Counted from the stretch's first letter, positions 27,199-40,928 are shown. The stretch is 64,000 bases of DNA from Gemmatimonadota bacterium (GCA_003222195.1 QHVB01000025.1:62001-126000), one strand, 5' to 3'. Notes: a model not told the origin generated them from the sequence alone. Numbers and translations: made by a program.

Positions 27199-27881
27199 GG
27201 ACGAAACTCCACGACGAAGGTCAGGGGACTGCCCGACACGGCGGTGCTGTCCAGATGCAGCATGATGACCGTGACGACCACCGAATCCGGAACGGTACCA
27301 CTCCGGAGCCGCACTTGCACGGCCGCCACTCCGCTACTCGGGTTCGTGAAGACCGTGTCGTTCGGCAATAATGTGACCGCCGGAGCGCTGGCGGGAAAGG
27401 TGGTTGGCGTGAAGACCACGCGCCGATTGGCGGGAATGGCGCCGCCCCCGCCGTAGGCCTGGACCACGAGCGAATCGGAAAGAGAATCGGCCGCTGTGGT
27501 GACGAACACGGTATCCCGGGCTGCCCCCGACACGCGTATCGAGTCGATGTAAGGCAGCACGGTCACGGATTGGGGATTGGAGATGAGGTTCCCGGTGCGC
27601 GCCTGCAGCCGCGCGGTTCCCAGGGTTTTGCTGAGTGAGACTCCGGTCGCGCTGTCGAGCACGGCAAGGATAGCCGTGTCGAGCGACGCCCACACGAACG
27701 CCGCCTGGACCGAGTCGCCGATCCCGTTCAAGGCGCGGGCAGTGGGGCGAAACGTGTCGGTCAGCTCGACGCGGCCGCTGTCCGGCAGGCGAATCTCGAT
27801 CGCCACCGGCTGATTCACATCAGTATTGATTTTGCAGGCGAGCACGACGGCCAGCGTCACCACGACCAACGTCCGAATCAG
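27195..27881 (-). CDS. Lipoprotein with bacterial Ig-like domains
   Basis: The N-terminus LIRTLVVVTLAVVLAC is a lipoprotein signal (lipobox VLAC). The rest, about 210 residues, is beta-rich with repeated Thr/Val patterns (TDTFRPTARALNGIGDSV, SVTVLPYIDSIRVSGAARDT, RVVFTPTTFPASAPAVTLLP) like Big-type Ig domains, suggesting an outer-membrane or cell-surface adhesin. No ATG is available: CTG 27881 overlaps the TPR stop (CTGA) and TTG 27869 is the alternative. The stop overlaps the acyl-CoA synthetase ATG. Confidence 0.7.
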   Translation of the reverse strand: MIRTLVVVTLAVVLACKINTDVNQPVAIEIRLPDSGRVELTDTFRPTARALNGIGDSVQAAFVWASLDTAILAVLDSATGVSLSKTLGTARLQARTGNLISNPQSVTVLPYIDSIRVSGAARDTVFVTTAADSLSDSLVVQAYGGGGAIPANRRVVFTPTTFPASAPAVTLLPNDTVFTNPSSGVAAVQVRLRSGTVPDSVVVTVIMLHLDSTAVSGSPLTFVVEFRP

Positions 27882-28342
27882 GAACTCCCCGTCCTTTCCT
27901 CGGTGGCACGTGTGGGCGCGGCGCGCAGGTCCTGGAGGGCCTGGTTCGCGTGTTCGACCCACTTCTGGGCGTCTGGTCCGCGGGGCGGGTGCGCGAGGAA
28001 GGTCTTCAAGTGTTGCGCCGCTCCGTCGGGATCGCCGCGTTGCAGCAGGAGAAACGCCAGGCCGTAGTGCGCGCCGGCGAGCGAGCTGTCGAGCTCGAGC
28101 GCGCGCCGGTAATGGCGGATCGCTTCGTCATAGCGGCGCGTTTTGGTGAACGCAATCGCCATGTTCTGGAGAATGCGCGCGTCATTGGGGAGATCGCGCA
28201 GCGCCAACCGGTACGACGTCAGCGCCGCGTCATAATCCCCCTGGCGCTCGAGGGCTAACGCCTCGTTGAGGTAATCGAGACGTTGGGGCTTGAGATCGTC
28301 GCTCGACGAACTCCCCCCGAACAAGCGGCGCCAGAAACCCAT
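27878..28342 (-). CDS. Tetratricopeptide-repeat protein
   Basis: The 154-residue product begins MGFWRRLFGGSSSSDDLKPQ and contains three TPR units, the clearest being DARILQNMAIAFTKTRRYDE and SLAGAHYGLAFLLLQRGDPD. No signal peptide is evident, so it is probably cytoplasmic and mediates protein contacts. A strong promoter (TTGCCA-N18-TATTTT) has its -10 box only 6 bases from the ATG. It heads the unit with the lipoprotein and acyl-CoA synthetase genes and diverges from the phosphoribosyltransferase gene. Confidence 0.85.
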   Translation of the reverse strand: MGFWRRLFGGSSSSDDLKPQRLDYLNEALALERQGDYDAALTSYRLALRDLPNDARILQNMAIAFTKTRRYDEAIRHYRRALELDSSLAGAHYGLAFLLLQRGDPDGAAQHLKTFLAHPPRGPDAQKWVEHANQALQDLRAAPTRATEERTGSS

Positions 28343-28348
28343 GGGGCG

Positions 28349-28378
28349 AAAATAGCTTGCGGTTGCTGACACTGGCAA
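28349..28378 (-). promoter_or_regulatory. Promoter of the TPR/Ig-lipoprotein/acyl-CoA synthetase unit
   Basis: On the minus strand TTGCCA (28373-28378) and TATTTT (28349-28354) are 18 bases apart, and the -10 box is 6 bases from the ATG, implying a leaderless message. It overlaps the divergent promoter on the plus strand. Confidence 0.6.
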
Positions 28379-28386
28379 TGTAGAAT
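28357..28386 (+). promoter_or_regulatory. Promoter of the phosphoribosyltransferase-tldD-pmbA unit
   Basis: TTGCGG (28357-28362) and TAGAAT (28381-28386) are 18 bases apart, with 8 bases between the -10 box and the ATG at 28395. The two divergent promoters interlock, so their use is probably mutually exclusive. Confidence 0.6.
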
Positions 28387-28394
28387 CCCCCACC

Positions 28395-28916
28395 ATGGCT
28401 CCCTCCGCCGGCATGCGTCCCCAGCCCCGTAGCAAGACCCCTCGGGGCGTCCTGCAGGTCGACTGGGCGTTTTTCGGTGAGCTGTGCAGGGTGCTGGCCC
28501 TGAAGGTCTTTCGCGAGTACGACCCCGAGGTCGTCATCGGGATCGCGAAAGCGGGAGTGATCCCGGGTGCCGTGGTCGCGAGCATCCTGCAACGCGACTT
28601 CGCGTCGATCGCCATCACGCGGGAAGGCTCGGTCATCGCCGGGCCGCCGCGCCTTGTCACCGGCAAGCGCGTCCTGCTGGTGGACGAAACCTGCGAGTCC
28701 GGCAACACCATGAAGCTGGCCCTCGCCGCCCTCCGCGATCTGAAGCCCGCAGCGGTGAAGACCGCCGTGTCGTTCAAGACGGGGACGTACAAGCCCGATT
28801 TCTACGCGCTCGAAAACGAAAACTTCATCATCCTGCCCTGGGACCTCGAAGTAATCGTCAATGGGGAGATCGTCGTCCGTCCCGATTACCGCGCCAAACT
28901 GAAAGAGCCCAGTTGA
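28395..28916 (+). CDS. Type I phosphoribosyltransferase family protein
   Basis: The PRPP-binding loop RVLLVDETCESGNTMKLAL, with two acidic residues followed by a Ser-Gly-Asn-Thr phosphate loop, defines a type I PRTase. The N-terminal part has VVIGIAKAGVIPGAVVAS, the usual PPi loop, and VNGEIVVRPDYR closes the chain. It resembles xanthine/hypoxanthine PRTases and the archaeal-type Gpt-like proteins, but the base cannot be told. The 173-residue protein is followed with a TTGA overlap by tldD. Confidence 0.82.
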   Translation: MAPSAGMRPQPRSKTPRGVLQVDWAFFGELCRVLALKVFREYDPEVVIGIAKAGVIPGAVVASILQRDFASIAITREGSVIAGPPRLVTGKRVLLVDETCESGNTMKLALAALRDLKPAAVKTAVSFKTGTYKPDFYALENENFIILPWDLEVIVNGEIVVRPDYRAKLKEPS

Positions 28917-30292
28917 AAGATCGTTTAGCCCAGAGCCTCAAGCAGTCCCGCGCCGATTACACCGAGATTCGCGTCGAACGCACCTGGAGCTCCGCCGTCG
29001 CCTTTCGCGGCCGGCGTCTCGAAACCGCGACGGTGAGTGAGGATCAGGGCGGGTTCGTCCGCGTCCTCAACACGGGCTGCGGCTGGGGCATCGCGTCGTT
29101 CACGTCGCTGGACGAGCTGCCCAAGATGGTCACGCGGGCCAACGAGCTGTCCCGCGCCGTGCGCCTGGACGAGCCGATCCGGCTGGCGGACGTGCCGGCA
29201 CACACCGGCGACGCAGTGCTCGATCTCGACGGCGACGTCCGCGGCGTGGCGCTGGCGGAGAAGAAGAAGCTGCTCGATCGCTACAATGGCGCGATGCTCG
29301 CCGTCTCGGACAAGATCGTCGACACGCAGTCGAGCTATCGGGATGAAGTCTCCGAAGTCTGGTACGTGAACTCCGAGGGCGCGTCGCTGTACCAGCTGCG
29401 CCCCGAGGTCGTCGTCTCGGGCACGGCGATCGGCCGGCGCGACGGCACCATCGAGAAGGGGCTCGAGTCGATCGGCCTGCGCAAAGGGTGGAACAGCGTG
29501 CAGGACTTCGAGCCCCAGTTTCGCGTCGTCGCGCAGCGTGCCGTCGACTTGCTCGATGCCCCGCGCGTGCGCGGCGGGGCGTATCCCGTCATCCTCGACA
29601 ACGAGCTGGCCGGCGTTTTCATCCACGAGGCGTTCGGCCACCTCTCCGAGGCCGATTTCGTCTACGAGAACCCGCAGGCGCGGGAGATGATGACGCTGGG
29701 CCGGCGGTTCGGCAAACCGGTGTTGAACGTGGGTGACAACGGCGCGGCGAAGGGCCTGCGCGGAACGCTGCCGTACGACGACGAAGGGACGCCCACGCAG
29801 GACACTCCCCTGATCAAGGAAGGAATCCTGGTCGGTCGCCTGCACTCGCGCGAAACGGCGGCGAAGCTGGGAGAGCGACCGACTGGCAACGCCCGCGCGA
29901 TCTCGTTCCGCCACCCGCCCATCGTGCGGATGACGAACACCTACATCGCCCCCGGCACGAAGGGCGTGGGCTTCAACGATCTCATCCGGGACATCAAGCT
30001 GGGCGTGTACGCCTGCGGCGCGTTCGGCGGCCAGACGATGCTCGAAAATTTCTCGTTCACTGCGGGCTGGGGCTACATGATCCGCGACGGCAAGGTCGCG
30101 GAGCTGGTCAAGGATGTCGTGCTGGCGGGCAATCTGTTTCAGACGCTGGACCGCATCGATCATATTGCCGGCGACTTCACGTGGAATCAGATGGGCGGCG
30201 GCTGCGGGAAAGGCGGTCAGTTCCCGCTCCCGGTGACGGAAGGGGCGCCGCATGTGCGCATCGAAGAAGCGCTGATCGGTGGTGACGTATGA
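28913..30292 (+). CDS. tldD: TldD-family metalloprotease subunit
   Basis: TldD and PmbA (TldE) form a heterodimeric protease that trims unfolded or modified peptides; TldD carries the zinc. The motif HEAFGH (His238, Glu239, His243) lies in FIHEAFGHLSEADFVYENP. Other family segments are FVRVLNTGCGWGIASFTS, YIAPGTKGVGFNDLIRDIK and FTWNQMGGGCGKGGQ. From TTG 28913 the protein has 459 residues, the usual size. TTG overlaps the PRTase stop (TTGA), and the stop overlaps the pmbA ATG. Confidence 0.93.
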   Translation: MKDRLAQSLKQSRADYTEIRVERTWSSAVAFRGRRLETATVSEDQGGFVRVLNTGCGWGIASFTSLDELPKMVTRANELSRAVRLDEPIRLADVPAHTGDAVLDLDGDVRGVALAEKKKLLDRYNGAMLAVSDKIVDTQSSYRDEVSEVWYVNSEGASLYQLRPEVVVSGTAIGRRDGTIEKGLESIGLRKGWNSVQDFEPQFRVVAQRAVDLLDAPRVRGGAYPVILDNELAGVFIHEAFGHLSEADFVYENPQAREMMTLGRRFGKPVLNVGDNGAAKGLRGTLPYDDEGTPTQDTPLIKEGILVGRLHSRETAAKLGERPTGNARAISFRHPPIVRMTNTYIAPGTKGVGFNDLIRDIKLGVYACGAFGGQTMLENFSFTAGWGYMIRDGKVAELVKDVVLAGNLFQTLDRIDHIAGDFTWNQMGGGCGKGGQFPLPVTEGAPHVRIEEALIGGDV

Positions 30293-31620
30293 TCGATCGC
30301 CTGCTCGACAGCGCGCGCGGCGCGGTCGATAACGCCGACGCCCTGTGGCGCCGCGAAGAGCAAACCGCCGTCGCGTTCGAGTCCGGACGACTCAAGGCGG
30401 CGGGCATCTCCGAAGAAGCCGGAGTCAACCTGCGCGTGCTGGCGAAAGGCCGGATGGGGGTCGCGGGCACGACCGCGCCGAAACCGGATCCCAAAGAGCT
30501 CGTCGCACGCGCGCGCGCGTCCGCGGAACTCGGAGAGGCGGTAGAGCTTGCGTTTCCAAACGCGAGCCCCCAGTCCCTACCGCCGATTCCCACATTCTTC
30601 GACCGGACCGCCAATGCGTCGCTCGCCGAGCTGATCCGCATGGGCCGGTTGCTCGTCGAGCGGCTGGCGCGGCCCGACTGTCAGATCAACGTCTCCGTGC
30701 AGCGCGAAGTGGCCGACACGGCGGTGGGGAATACCGCGGGCGCGCGCGGCGCGTACCGCACCACCGGCATCGCCGTGACCGCCGATCTCACGCGCATCGC
30801 CGGCGATGACGTCCTGATGATCTACGATCAGTATGTCGGCGCCGACCTGCCCACCGCTGCCGATCTCGAGGCGTTGGTTCGCTCGGTCGAAACACGACTC
30901 GCTGCGGCTCTCAAGGTCGTCACACCGCCGGAGGGCGCGCTGCCCGTCGTATTCACCCCCGCCGGTCTGGCGGCCGTGATCCTGCCGCTCGAGCAGGCGC
31001 TGTCAGGCAAGACCGTGCTCCAGGGCAGCTCGCCGTTGGCGGGCAAGGTCGGGGAGACACTGTTCGACGAGCGGCTGTCCATCATAGACGACCCGCTGAC
31101 GCCAGGGCGCCCCGCGTCCCGGCCGGTCGACGACGAATGTGTCCCCTCGCGGAGTACCGCCCTCGTGGAGCGCGGCACCGTGGGACGTTTCGTCTACGAC
31201 CTGGAGACCGCCGCCCGCGCCAAGACCCAGAGCACCGGAAACGGACGACGGGGCGTGTTCGGGAAGCCGCACATCGGGTACACGAACATTCTGTTTCGCA
31301 TGGCCGATGGCGTGCCCGCACCGACCACGGATCTCGGTGGCGGTCTGATCGGGAACATCGCCGATGGTTTGATCGTCGACGATTTGATCGGCGTGGGGCA
31401 GGGGAACGTGATCAGCGGCGCCTTCAGCCATCCCGTGGGACTCGCCTATCGCGTGCAACGCGGCGAGATCACGGGGCGCGTCAAAGACGCCGCGGTGGCG
31501 GGCAACGCCTATGACCTGCTCAAGCGGATCGGGGAATTCGGACGCGACGGGCGGTGGCTCGGCGCGCGGTGGTCGCCGTCACTGCTGCTCGATGGGGTGA
31601 GCGTCGCTCGTCGACGATAG
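30289..31620 (+). CDS. pmbA: PmbA/TldE-family protease partner subunit
   Basis: The 443-residue partner of TldD lacks the HExxxH metal site, as expected for PmbA/TldE. Family segments include EQTAVAFESGRLKAAGISEE, NVSVQREVADTAVGNTAGAR, FTPAGLAAVILPLEQALSG, and the C-terminal GLIVDDLIGVGQGNVISGAF. ATGA overlap with tldD gives equal translation of the two subunits. The TAG stop is the left edge of the repeat at 31619-31679. Confidence 0.92.
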   Translation: MIDRLLDSARGAVDNADALWRREEQTAVAFESGRLKAAGISEEAGVNLRVLAKGRMGVAGTTAPKPDPKELVARARASAELGEAVELAFPNASPQSLPPIPTFFDRTANASLAELIRMGRLLVERLARPDCQINVSVQREVADTAVGNTAGARGAYRTTGIAVTADLTRIAGDDVLMIYDQYVGADLPTAADLEALVRSVETRLAAALKVVTPPEGALPVVFTPAGLAAVILPLEQALSGKTVLQGSSPLAGKVGETLFDERLSIIDDPLTPGRPASRPVDDECVPSRSTALVERGTVGRFVYDLETAARAKTQSTGNGRRGVFGKPHIGYTNILFRMADGVPAPTTDLGGGLIGNIADGLIVDDLIGVGQGNVISGAFSHPVGLAYRVQRGEITGRVKDAAVAGNAYDLLKRIGEFGRDGRWLGARWSPSLLLDGVSVARRR

Positions 31621-31679
31621 GTGTCAGGGGTCTGGTGTCAGGTCTGATGATCCCTGGCACCTGACACCAGGCACCTGTT
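31619..31679. repeat. Dispersed inverted repeat of GGTGTCAGG units (convergent junction)
   Basis: GGTGTCAGGGGTCTGGTGTCAGG on the left faces CCTGGCACCTGACACCAGGCACC on the right, like the element at 5400-5474. The left edge overlaps the pmbA TAG, and the right end touches the TAA of the V4R gene, so it fills the whole convergent space and could act as a terminator stem. Confidence 0.8.
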
Positions 31680-32214
31680 ATTGCGGGCTCAGAGCCTCTT
31701 CGTACGAGCGCCCCGCGGCCATCTCGTTGTAGACCTTCTCCAATAATTCCGGCGGTGCCGACAAGAACCGACACCGCGCGTCCCCCTTGCTGCGGCATTC
31801 CACTTCCATCACGGCGACCGTGTCGGCGGAGATCCGTCCCAGAAAGTCGGCCAGCATTCCCGCCGAGAAGAAGCACATCGGGGCCTGCGCGGTGCCGGGG
31901 TCCGCTTCCGCCCAGTCGCTCGAATCGAGTGCGAGCGCTCCCGTGCCGACCGGGGTCATGGTGACGGTGCCCCAGCCGCCGCTCGCGAAGAATTCCGAGA
32001 GCATGTCGGTCAGCAGGTCCGCGTCGAGATTCGCCGGGCTGTCCACGCCCGCCCGCTCTTTCAACCAGTCCGCGAAGGCGAGATAGATCGCTTCGCCGGC
32101 GGCGTAGCCGGCTTCTTGGAGAACGGCGATCGCCTGTTCCGGCGCATGGCTGGCGAGACTGGCATGAAGTTGGCGCAGCGTGCCGCGCCCGATGGCTAGA
32201 TCGGAGGGGCTCAT
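31678..32214 (-). CDS. V4R (4-vinyl reductase) domain protein
   Basis: The 178-residue protein matches V4R domains: an N-terminal helical region (LHASLASHAPEQAIAVLQEA ... GEAIYLAFADWL), a middle beta part (GGWGTVTMTPVGTGALAL) and the typical CRSKGDARCRF near the end, where cysteines may bind metal or a small ligand. V4R domains sense or bind small molecules such as hydrocarbons or tetrapyrroles; here no partner domain is fused. It stands alone, 12 bases after ligA on the same strand. Confidence 0.78.
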   Translation of the reverse strand: MSPSDLAIGRGTLRQLHASLASHAPEQAIAVLQEAGYAAGEAIYLAFADWLKERAGVDSPANLDADLLTDMLSEFFASGGWGTVTMTPVGTGALALDSSDWAEADPGTAQAPMCFFSAGMLADFLGRISADTVAVMEVECRSKGDARCRFLSAPPELLEKVYNEMAAGRSYEEALSPQ

Positions 32215-32226
32215 ATGCGCGCCAAC

Positions 32227-35027
<2,801 letters not shown>

Positions 35028-35064
35028 AGTTTCGCTCAGAGACGCGAGTCACGTCAAGCACATG

Positions 35065-35070
35065 TAGATT
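35065..35070 (+). promoter_or_regulatory. -10 box of the secreted aminopeptidase gene
   Basis: TAGATT ends 7 bases before the ATG at 35078. No good -35 box is visible. The spacing fits the leaderless pattern seen at other starts in the window. Confidence 0.4.
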
Positions 35071-35077
35071 ACGCCTG

Positions 35078-36442
35078 ATGCGCACACTTCCATCGCTTGC
35101 CGTGTTCGTCGCGATCCCGCTCGCCTCTCTGTCAGCGCAGTCCGCGGGTGCCACATCGCCCCCTCCCATCGGCGCCTACGACGTCGTCCCGGAGTTGCCC
35201 GGCATGGGACGGCCGGTCGACATCGCGGCGACCGCCGCCCGGCGGAGAGCGTTGTTGCAGCGCATCGGACGCGGTGCGGCACTGATTCCCGCGGCGCACG
35301 AGCGCAACATCGAACAGGACTACGTGCAGGACAACGATTTTCGGCAGGACAACACGTTCTACTACCTCACCGAGCTCGAGACGCAGGACGCGTGGCTCCT
35401 GCTGACCGCACGCGGTCCCGACTCGCTCGAGACCGTGCTGTTCCTGCCGCCGCGCACCCCCTCGCAGGAGCGCTGGACCGGTTTGCGGCTCGGGCCCGAC
35501 AGCGTCGGGGTGCGGCTTTCGGGGATCACGACCGTCTTGCCGCTCGACTCGCTGGATAGCCGGCTGCTCCGCATCCGCTTCGCGGGCGCCCGCGGTGGTC
35601 CCGTCTACGTGCCCCTCGGGCCGGCGACGCGTGAGGAGCGCCGCATCTCCGACCTGGCGTTCTCGGGCGCGGATGTGCGCAACCTGCTGCCGATCGTGGA
35701 CTCGATGCGCGTCGTGAAGGACGCCGATGAAATAGCGCGCTTGCGGCGCGCCGTGAACATCAGCGTCGCGGGGCACATCGCCGCGATGCGCGTCGCCCGT
35801 CCGGGCATGTACGAGTACGAGCTCGAGGCGGCGCTGGAAGATGGATTTCGCCGCAATGGCGCCGACCGCCTGGGATATCCGTCCATCGTCGGCAGCGGGC
35901 CCAACTCCACGACGCTGCACTACGACGTGAATCGCCGGCGCACGGAGAACGGCGACCTCGTGGTGATCGATGCCGCCGCCGAGTGGGGCCAGTACACCGC
36001 CGACGTCACGCGCACCTTCCCGGTGAACGGGAGATTTACGCCGCGGCAGAAGGCGATCTACGACCTCGTGCTCGGCGCGCAACGGGCGGCCTTTGACTCC
36101 ATTCGCCCGGGGATCACGATGCGCGAGCTCGATGGCGTCGCGCGCGCGTACATGCGCGCGCACTCCGGCACGCTGTGCGGCGAGCGGACGTGCGACGATC
36201 GGGAATTCTTCAACCACGGCCTCGGGCACCCGATCGGCATGGACGTGCACGATGTCGGATTCAGTCGGCCGCTCGAGCCGGGGATGGTGGTCACGCTCGA
36301 GCCGGGGATCTATCTGCAGGCGGAAAAGCTCGGCGTGCGGATCGAGGACGACGTGCTCGTGACCGCGAAGGGCGGGGAATGGCTGTCGGATGGCGCGCCG
36401 CGCACGACCGACGCGATCGAGAAGCTGATGTCACGTCGGTAG
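35078..36442 (+). CDS. Secreted aminopeptidase P-type M24 metallopeptidase
   Basis: The signal peptide MRTLPSLAVFVAIPLASLSAQ directs export. An N-terminal AMP_N domain (GAALIPAAHERNIEQDYVQD) is followed by the M24 domain with Asp ligands in LVVIDAAAEWGQYTADVTRT, His in GLGHPIGMDVHDVG, Glu in TLEPGIY and GVRIEDD. This is the full X-Pro aminopeptidase set. CGERTCDDRE adds a cysteine pair that may be disulphide-bonded in the periplasm. The 454-residue length fits PepP. The TAG stop is the first three bases of the palindrome at 36440-36465. Confidence 0.92.
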   Translation: MRTLPSLAVFVAIPLASLSAQSAGATSPPPIGAYDVVPELPGMGRPVDIAATAARRRALLQRIGRGAALIPAAHERNIEQDYVQDNDFRQDNTFYYLTELETQDAWLLLTARGPDSLETVLFLPPRTPSQERWTGLRLGPDSVGVRLSGITTVLPLDSLDSRLLRIRFAGARGGPVYVPLGPATREERRISDLAFSGADVRNLLPIVDSMRVVKDADEIARLRRAVNISVAGHIAAMRVARPGMYEYELEAALEDGFRRNGADRLGYPSIVGSGPNSTTLHYDVNRRRTENGDLVVIDAAAEWGQYTADVTRTFPVNGRFTPRQKAIYDLVLGAQRAAFDSIRPGITMRELDGVARAYMRAHSGTLCGERTCDDREFFNHGLGHPIGMDVHDVGFSRPLEPGMVVTLEPGIYLQAEKLGVRIEDDVLVTAKGGEWLSDGAPRTTDAIEKLMSRR

Positions 36443-36465
36443 GGGCGCAGCATGCTGCGCCCCTA
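36440..36465. repeat. 26-bp perfect palindrome, copy 3 (convergent junction)
   Basis: It is identical to the copies at 8539 and 25340. It begins with the TAG stop of the aminopeptidase gene and ends with CTA, the TAG stop of the convergent TPR gene; the whole space between the genes is this element. Confidence 0.95.
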
Positions 36466-37248
36466 AGTCTCGTCCTTCTCGTTTTTGATGTCGTCCAGCA
36501 GGTCGGCCGCGTCCTTCTTGTACTGCGCGTCCATCACGTCGACTTCACGCAACGTCGCGATCACCTTACACTGTTCGCGGGCCTTCGAATACTTCCCGAG
36601 ATCGGTGTAGACCTCGGCCAATTCGAGTCGGTGATAGATGTGATCCGGGGCGATGGCGACGGCGCGCTCCAGGTGCCGCACCGCGTCGTCCCAGTTGGCT
36701 TTGTCCATGAACCCGCCGCCGAACAACGCCTTGGCGAAAAAGCGCTGAATCCCGGACAGCCGCTTCACCTCGGCGTGCCAGGCGCCGAGGACGTGGTGCG
36801 CGAGATCGTAGTTGGAATCGATCTGGACCGCGCGCGTCGCTTCGTCGAAGATGATCTTCGCGTACCGCACGCGCTCCTTGCTGCCCTTGGTGCGTGACAG
36901 CCGGCCCAACACCATCGCGAGCGCGTAGTGTCCATCGGGCCGCGTGGAGTCGGCGCGAATCGCGCGCTCGGCATAGCCTCGGCCCACGGAATACAGGCTA
37001 TCCCGGCGGTGCTTGAGGGAATCCGCATTGCCCTGTATTTGTTTGGCGACGTCGGCGATCGCCCGCGCCGCCTTCCAGTTCGCCGCATAGGACATCGAGT
37101 CGCCGGCCAGGGCCGCTTGGTAGTGCCGCAGCTGAACCTCGGGATGCATCAGGCCGGCGCTGTCGCCCGCGGCGATGTGGTGGGCTACTGTTTGGGCGGC
37201 GAGATTCGTCGCGACGAGCGACGCGAGCAGGCACAGGGAAAGGCGCAT
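36463..37248 (-). CDS. Exported tetratricopeptide-repeat protein
   Basis: The 261-residue product begins with a signal peptide (MRLSLCLLASLVATNLAAQT). TPR-like helices follow: SYAANWKAARAIADVAKQI, RPDGHYALAMVLGRLSR, NYDLAHHVLGAWHAEVKRL, and HIYHRLELAEVYTDLGKYSK. The pattern resembles periplasmic TPR proteins often taken for regulators of microtubule dynamics-like folds; the function is unknown. The ATG overlaps, on the opposite strand, the ATG of deoA. The stop codon is provided by the palindrome at 36440. Confidence 0.8.
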   Translation of the reverse strand: MRLSLCLLASLVATNLAAQTVAHHIAAGDSAGLMHPEVQLRHYQAALAGDSMSYAANWKAARAIADVAKQIQGNADSLKHRRDSLYSVGRGYAERAIRADSTRPDGHYALAMVLGRLSRTKGSKERVRYAKIIFDEATRAVQIDSNYDLAHHVLGAWHAEVKRLSGIQRFFAKALFGGGFMDKANWDDAVRHLERAVAIAPDHIYHRLELAEVYTDLGKYSKAREQCKVIATLREVDVMDAQYKKDAADLLDDIKNEKDET

Positions 37249-38589
37249 GAGACAAATGATCGTGGTGCCCTTGATCGAGCGCAAGCGCGACGGCGGAGTG
37301 CTGACTCCGGAAGAATGGTCGGCACTCGTCGCGGAGTATACCGCGGGCCGCATCCCGGATTACCAGATCGCCGCACTGTTGATGGCGGTCTTCATGCGCG
37401 GCCTCGAGCGCCAGGAGCTTGCCGCGCTCACCGATGCCATGCTCGCCTCGGGTGATCGTCTGTCGTTCGACGGCTTCAAGGTGCCGCGCATCGACAAGCA
37501 CTCGACCGGTGGTGTGGGCGACAAGGTCTCCCTCGTGCTCGGCCCGCTCGTGGCGGCCTGCGGCATCGCCGTGCCGATGATGTCGGGTCGCGGTCTGGGG
37601 CATACCGGCGGAACGCTCGACAAGCTCGAAGCGATTCCGGGATTTCGCACCAACCTGTCACTCGCCGAAGCCAAGGCGCAGGTGCAAAGACTCGGCTGCG
37701 TCCTGATCGGCCAGACGGCGGAAATCGCGCCCGCCGATCGCAAGCTCTACGCGCTGCGCGACGTCACCGCGACCGTCGAGTCGATTCCGTTGATCTCGGC
37801 GAGCATCATGTCGAAGAAGCTCGCCGAAGGGCTGGACGGGCTCGTGCTCGACGTGAAAAACGGCAGCGGCGCCTTCCTGCCGGAGGTGGAGCGCGGCCTC
37901 GAGCTCGCGAAAACCATGATCGCGCTCGGCGAAGATCGCGGCTGCCCCACGGTCGCGCTCATCACGGCGATGGACCGGCCGCTGGGCCGGGCGTGCGGCA
38001 ACGTGCTGGAGACCGAAGAGGCGATTCTCGCGCTGCGGGGCGAGGGGCCGCCCGACCTGCTCGAGGTCACCTACGCGTTGGGCGTCGAGATGTTGATCCA
38101 GGGCGGCATCGAGAAGAACACGAAGAAGGCGCGCAAGAAGCTCGAGACCGCGATCGAGTCCGGGCTGGCGGCCGAGAAGTTCGAGCAGATCATCGAGGCG
38201 CAGGGTGGCAACCCCAAGGCTGTCGAGGACCCGTCAGTGTTACCGCAGGCGCTCGCGGTCGAGGTCTACGCCGCCCCCCGCACGGGAGTCGTGCAGCGCG
38301 TCGAGCCGCGCACGATCGGCCGGGCCATTATCGCCCTCGGCGGCGGCCGCCGGACCGTCGAGGACACGATCGATCCCACCGTGGGATTCGTGATCACGGC
38401 CAAGCCCGGCGACAAGGTACTCGAAGGAGAGCCAATCGCGTCGGTCTTCGCGAAGGATGCCGACGGGATCCGCACCGGTTTCGATGCGCTGGCCCAGGCC
38501 ATCGTCATCGGCGACAAGCTCACGCACAAGCCACTCCCGCTCGTGTCACATCGCGTGACCCGAGCGGGAGTCGAGGTCCTGGGGAAGAC

Positions 38590-38593
<4 letters not shown>
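37247..38593 (+). CDS. deoA: Thymidine/pyrimidine-nucleoside phosphorylase
   Basis: The enzyme splits pyrimidine (deoxy)nucleosides with phosphate. The 448-residue product has the signature KHSTGGVGDKVSLVLGPLVA, MMSGRGLGHTGGTLDKLE, the active-site LYALRDVTATVESIPLI and KNGSGAF. AGGGAAAGG (37235-37243) precedes ATG 37247 at a normal distance and favours it over ATG 37256. DeoA and Pdp types cannot be separated with certainty. The TAG stop lies on the left edge of the TAGACGTCTA repeat shared with gyrB. Confidence 0.93.
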
Positions 38594-40892
<2,299 letters not shown>

Positions 40893-40898
40893 AGCCTC

Positions 40899-40928
40899 AA
40901 AAATAGCCGGAAGTTATTGTCCTGTCAA
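40899..40928 (-). promoter_or_regulatory. Promoter of dciA-gyrB
   Basis: On the minus strand the consensus TTGACA (40923-40928) and TATTTT (40900-40905) are 17 bases apart, and 7 bases separate the -10 region from the GTG at 40892. It is the best sigma-70-like promoter in the window and implies a leaderless dciA message. Confidence 0.75.
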
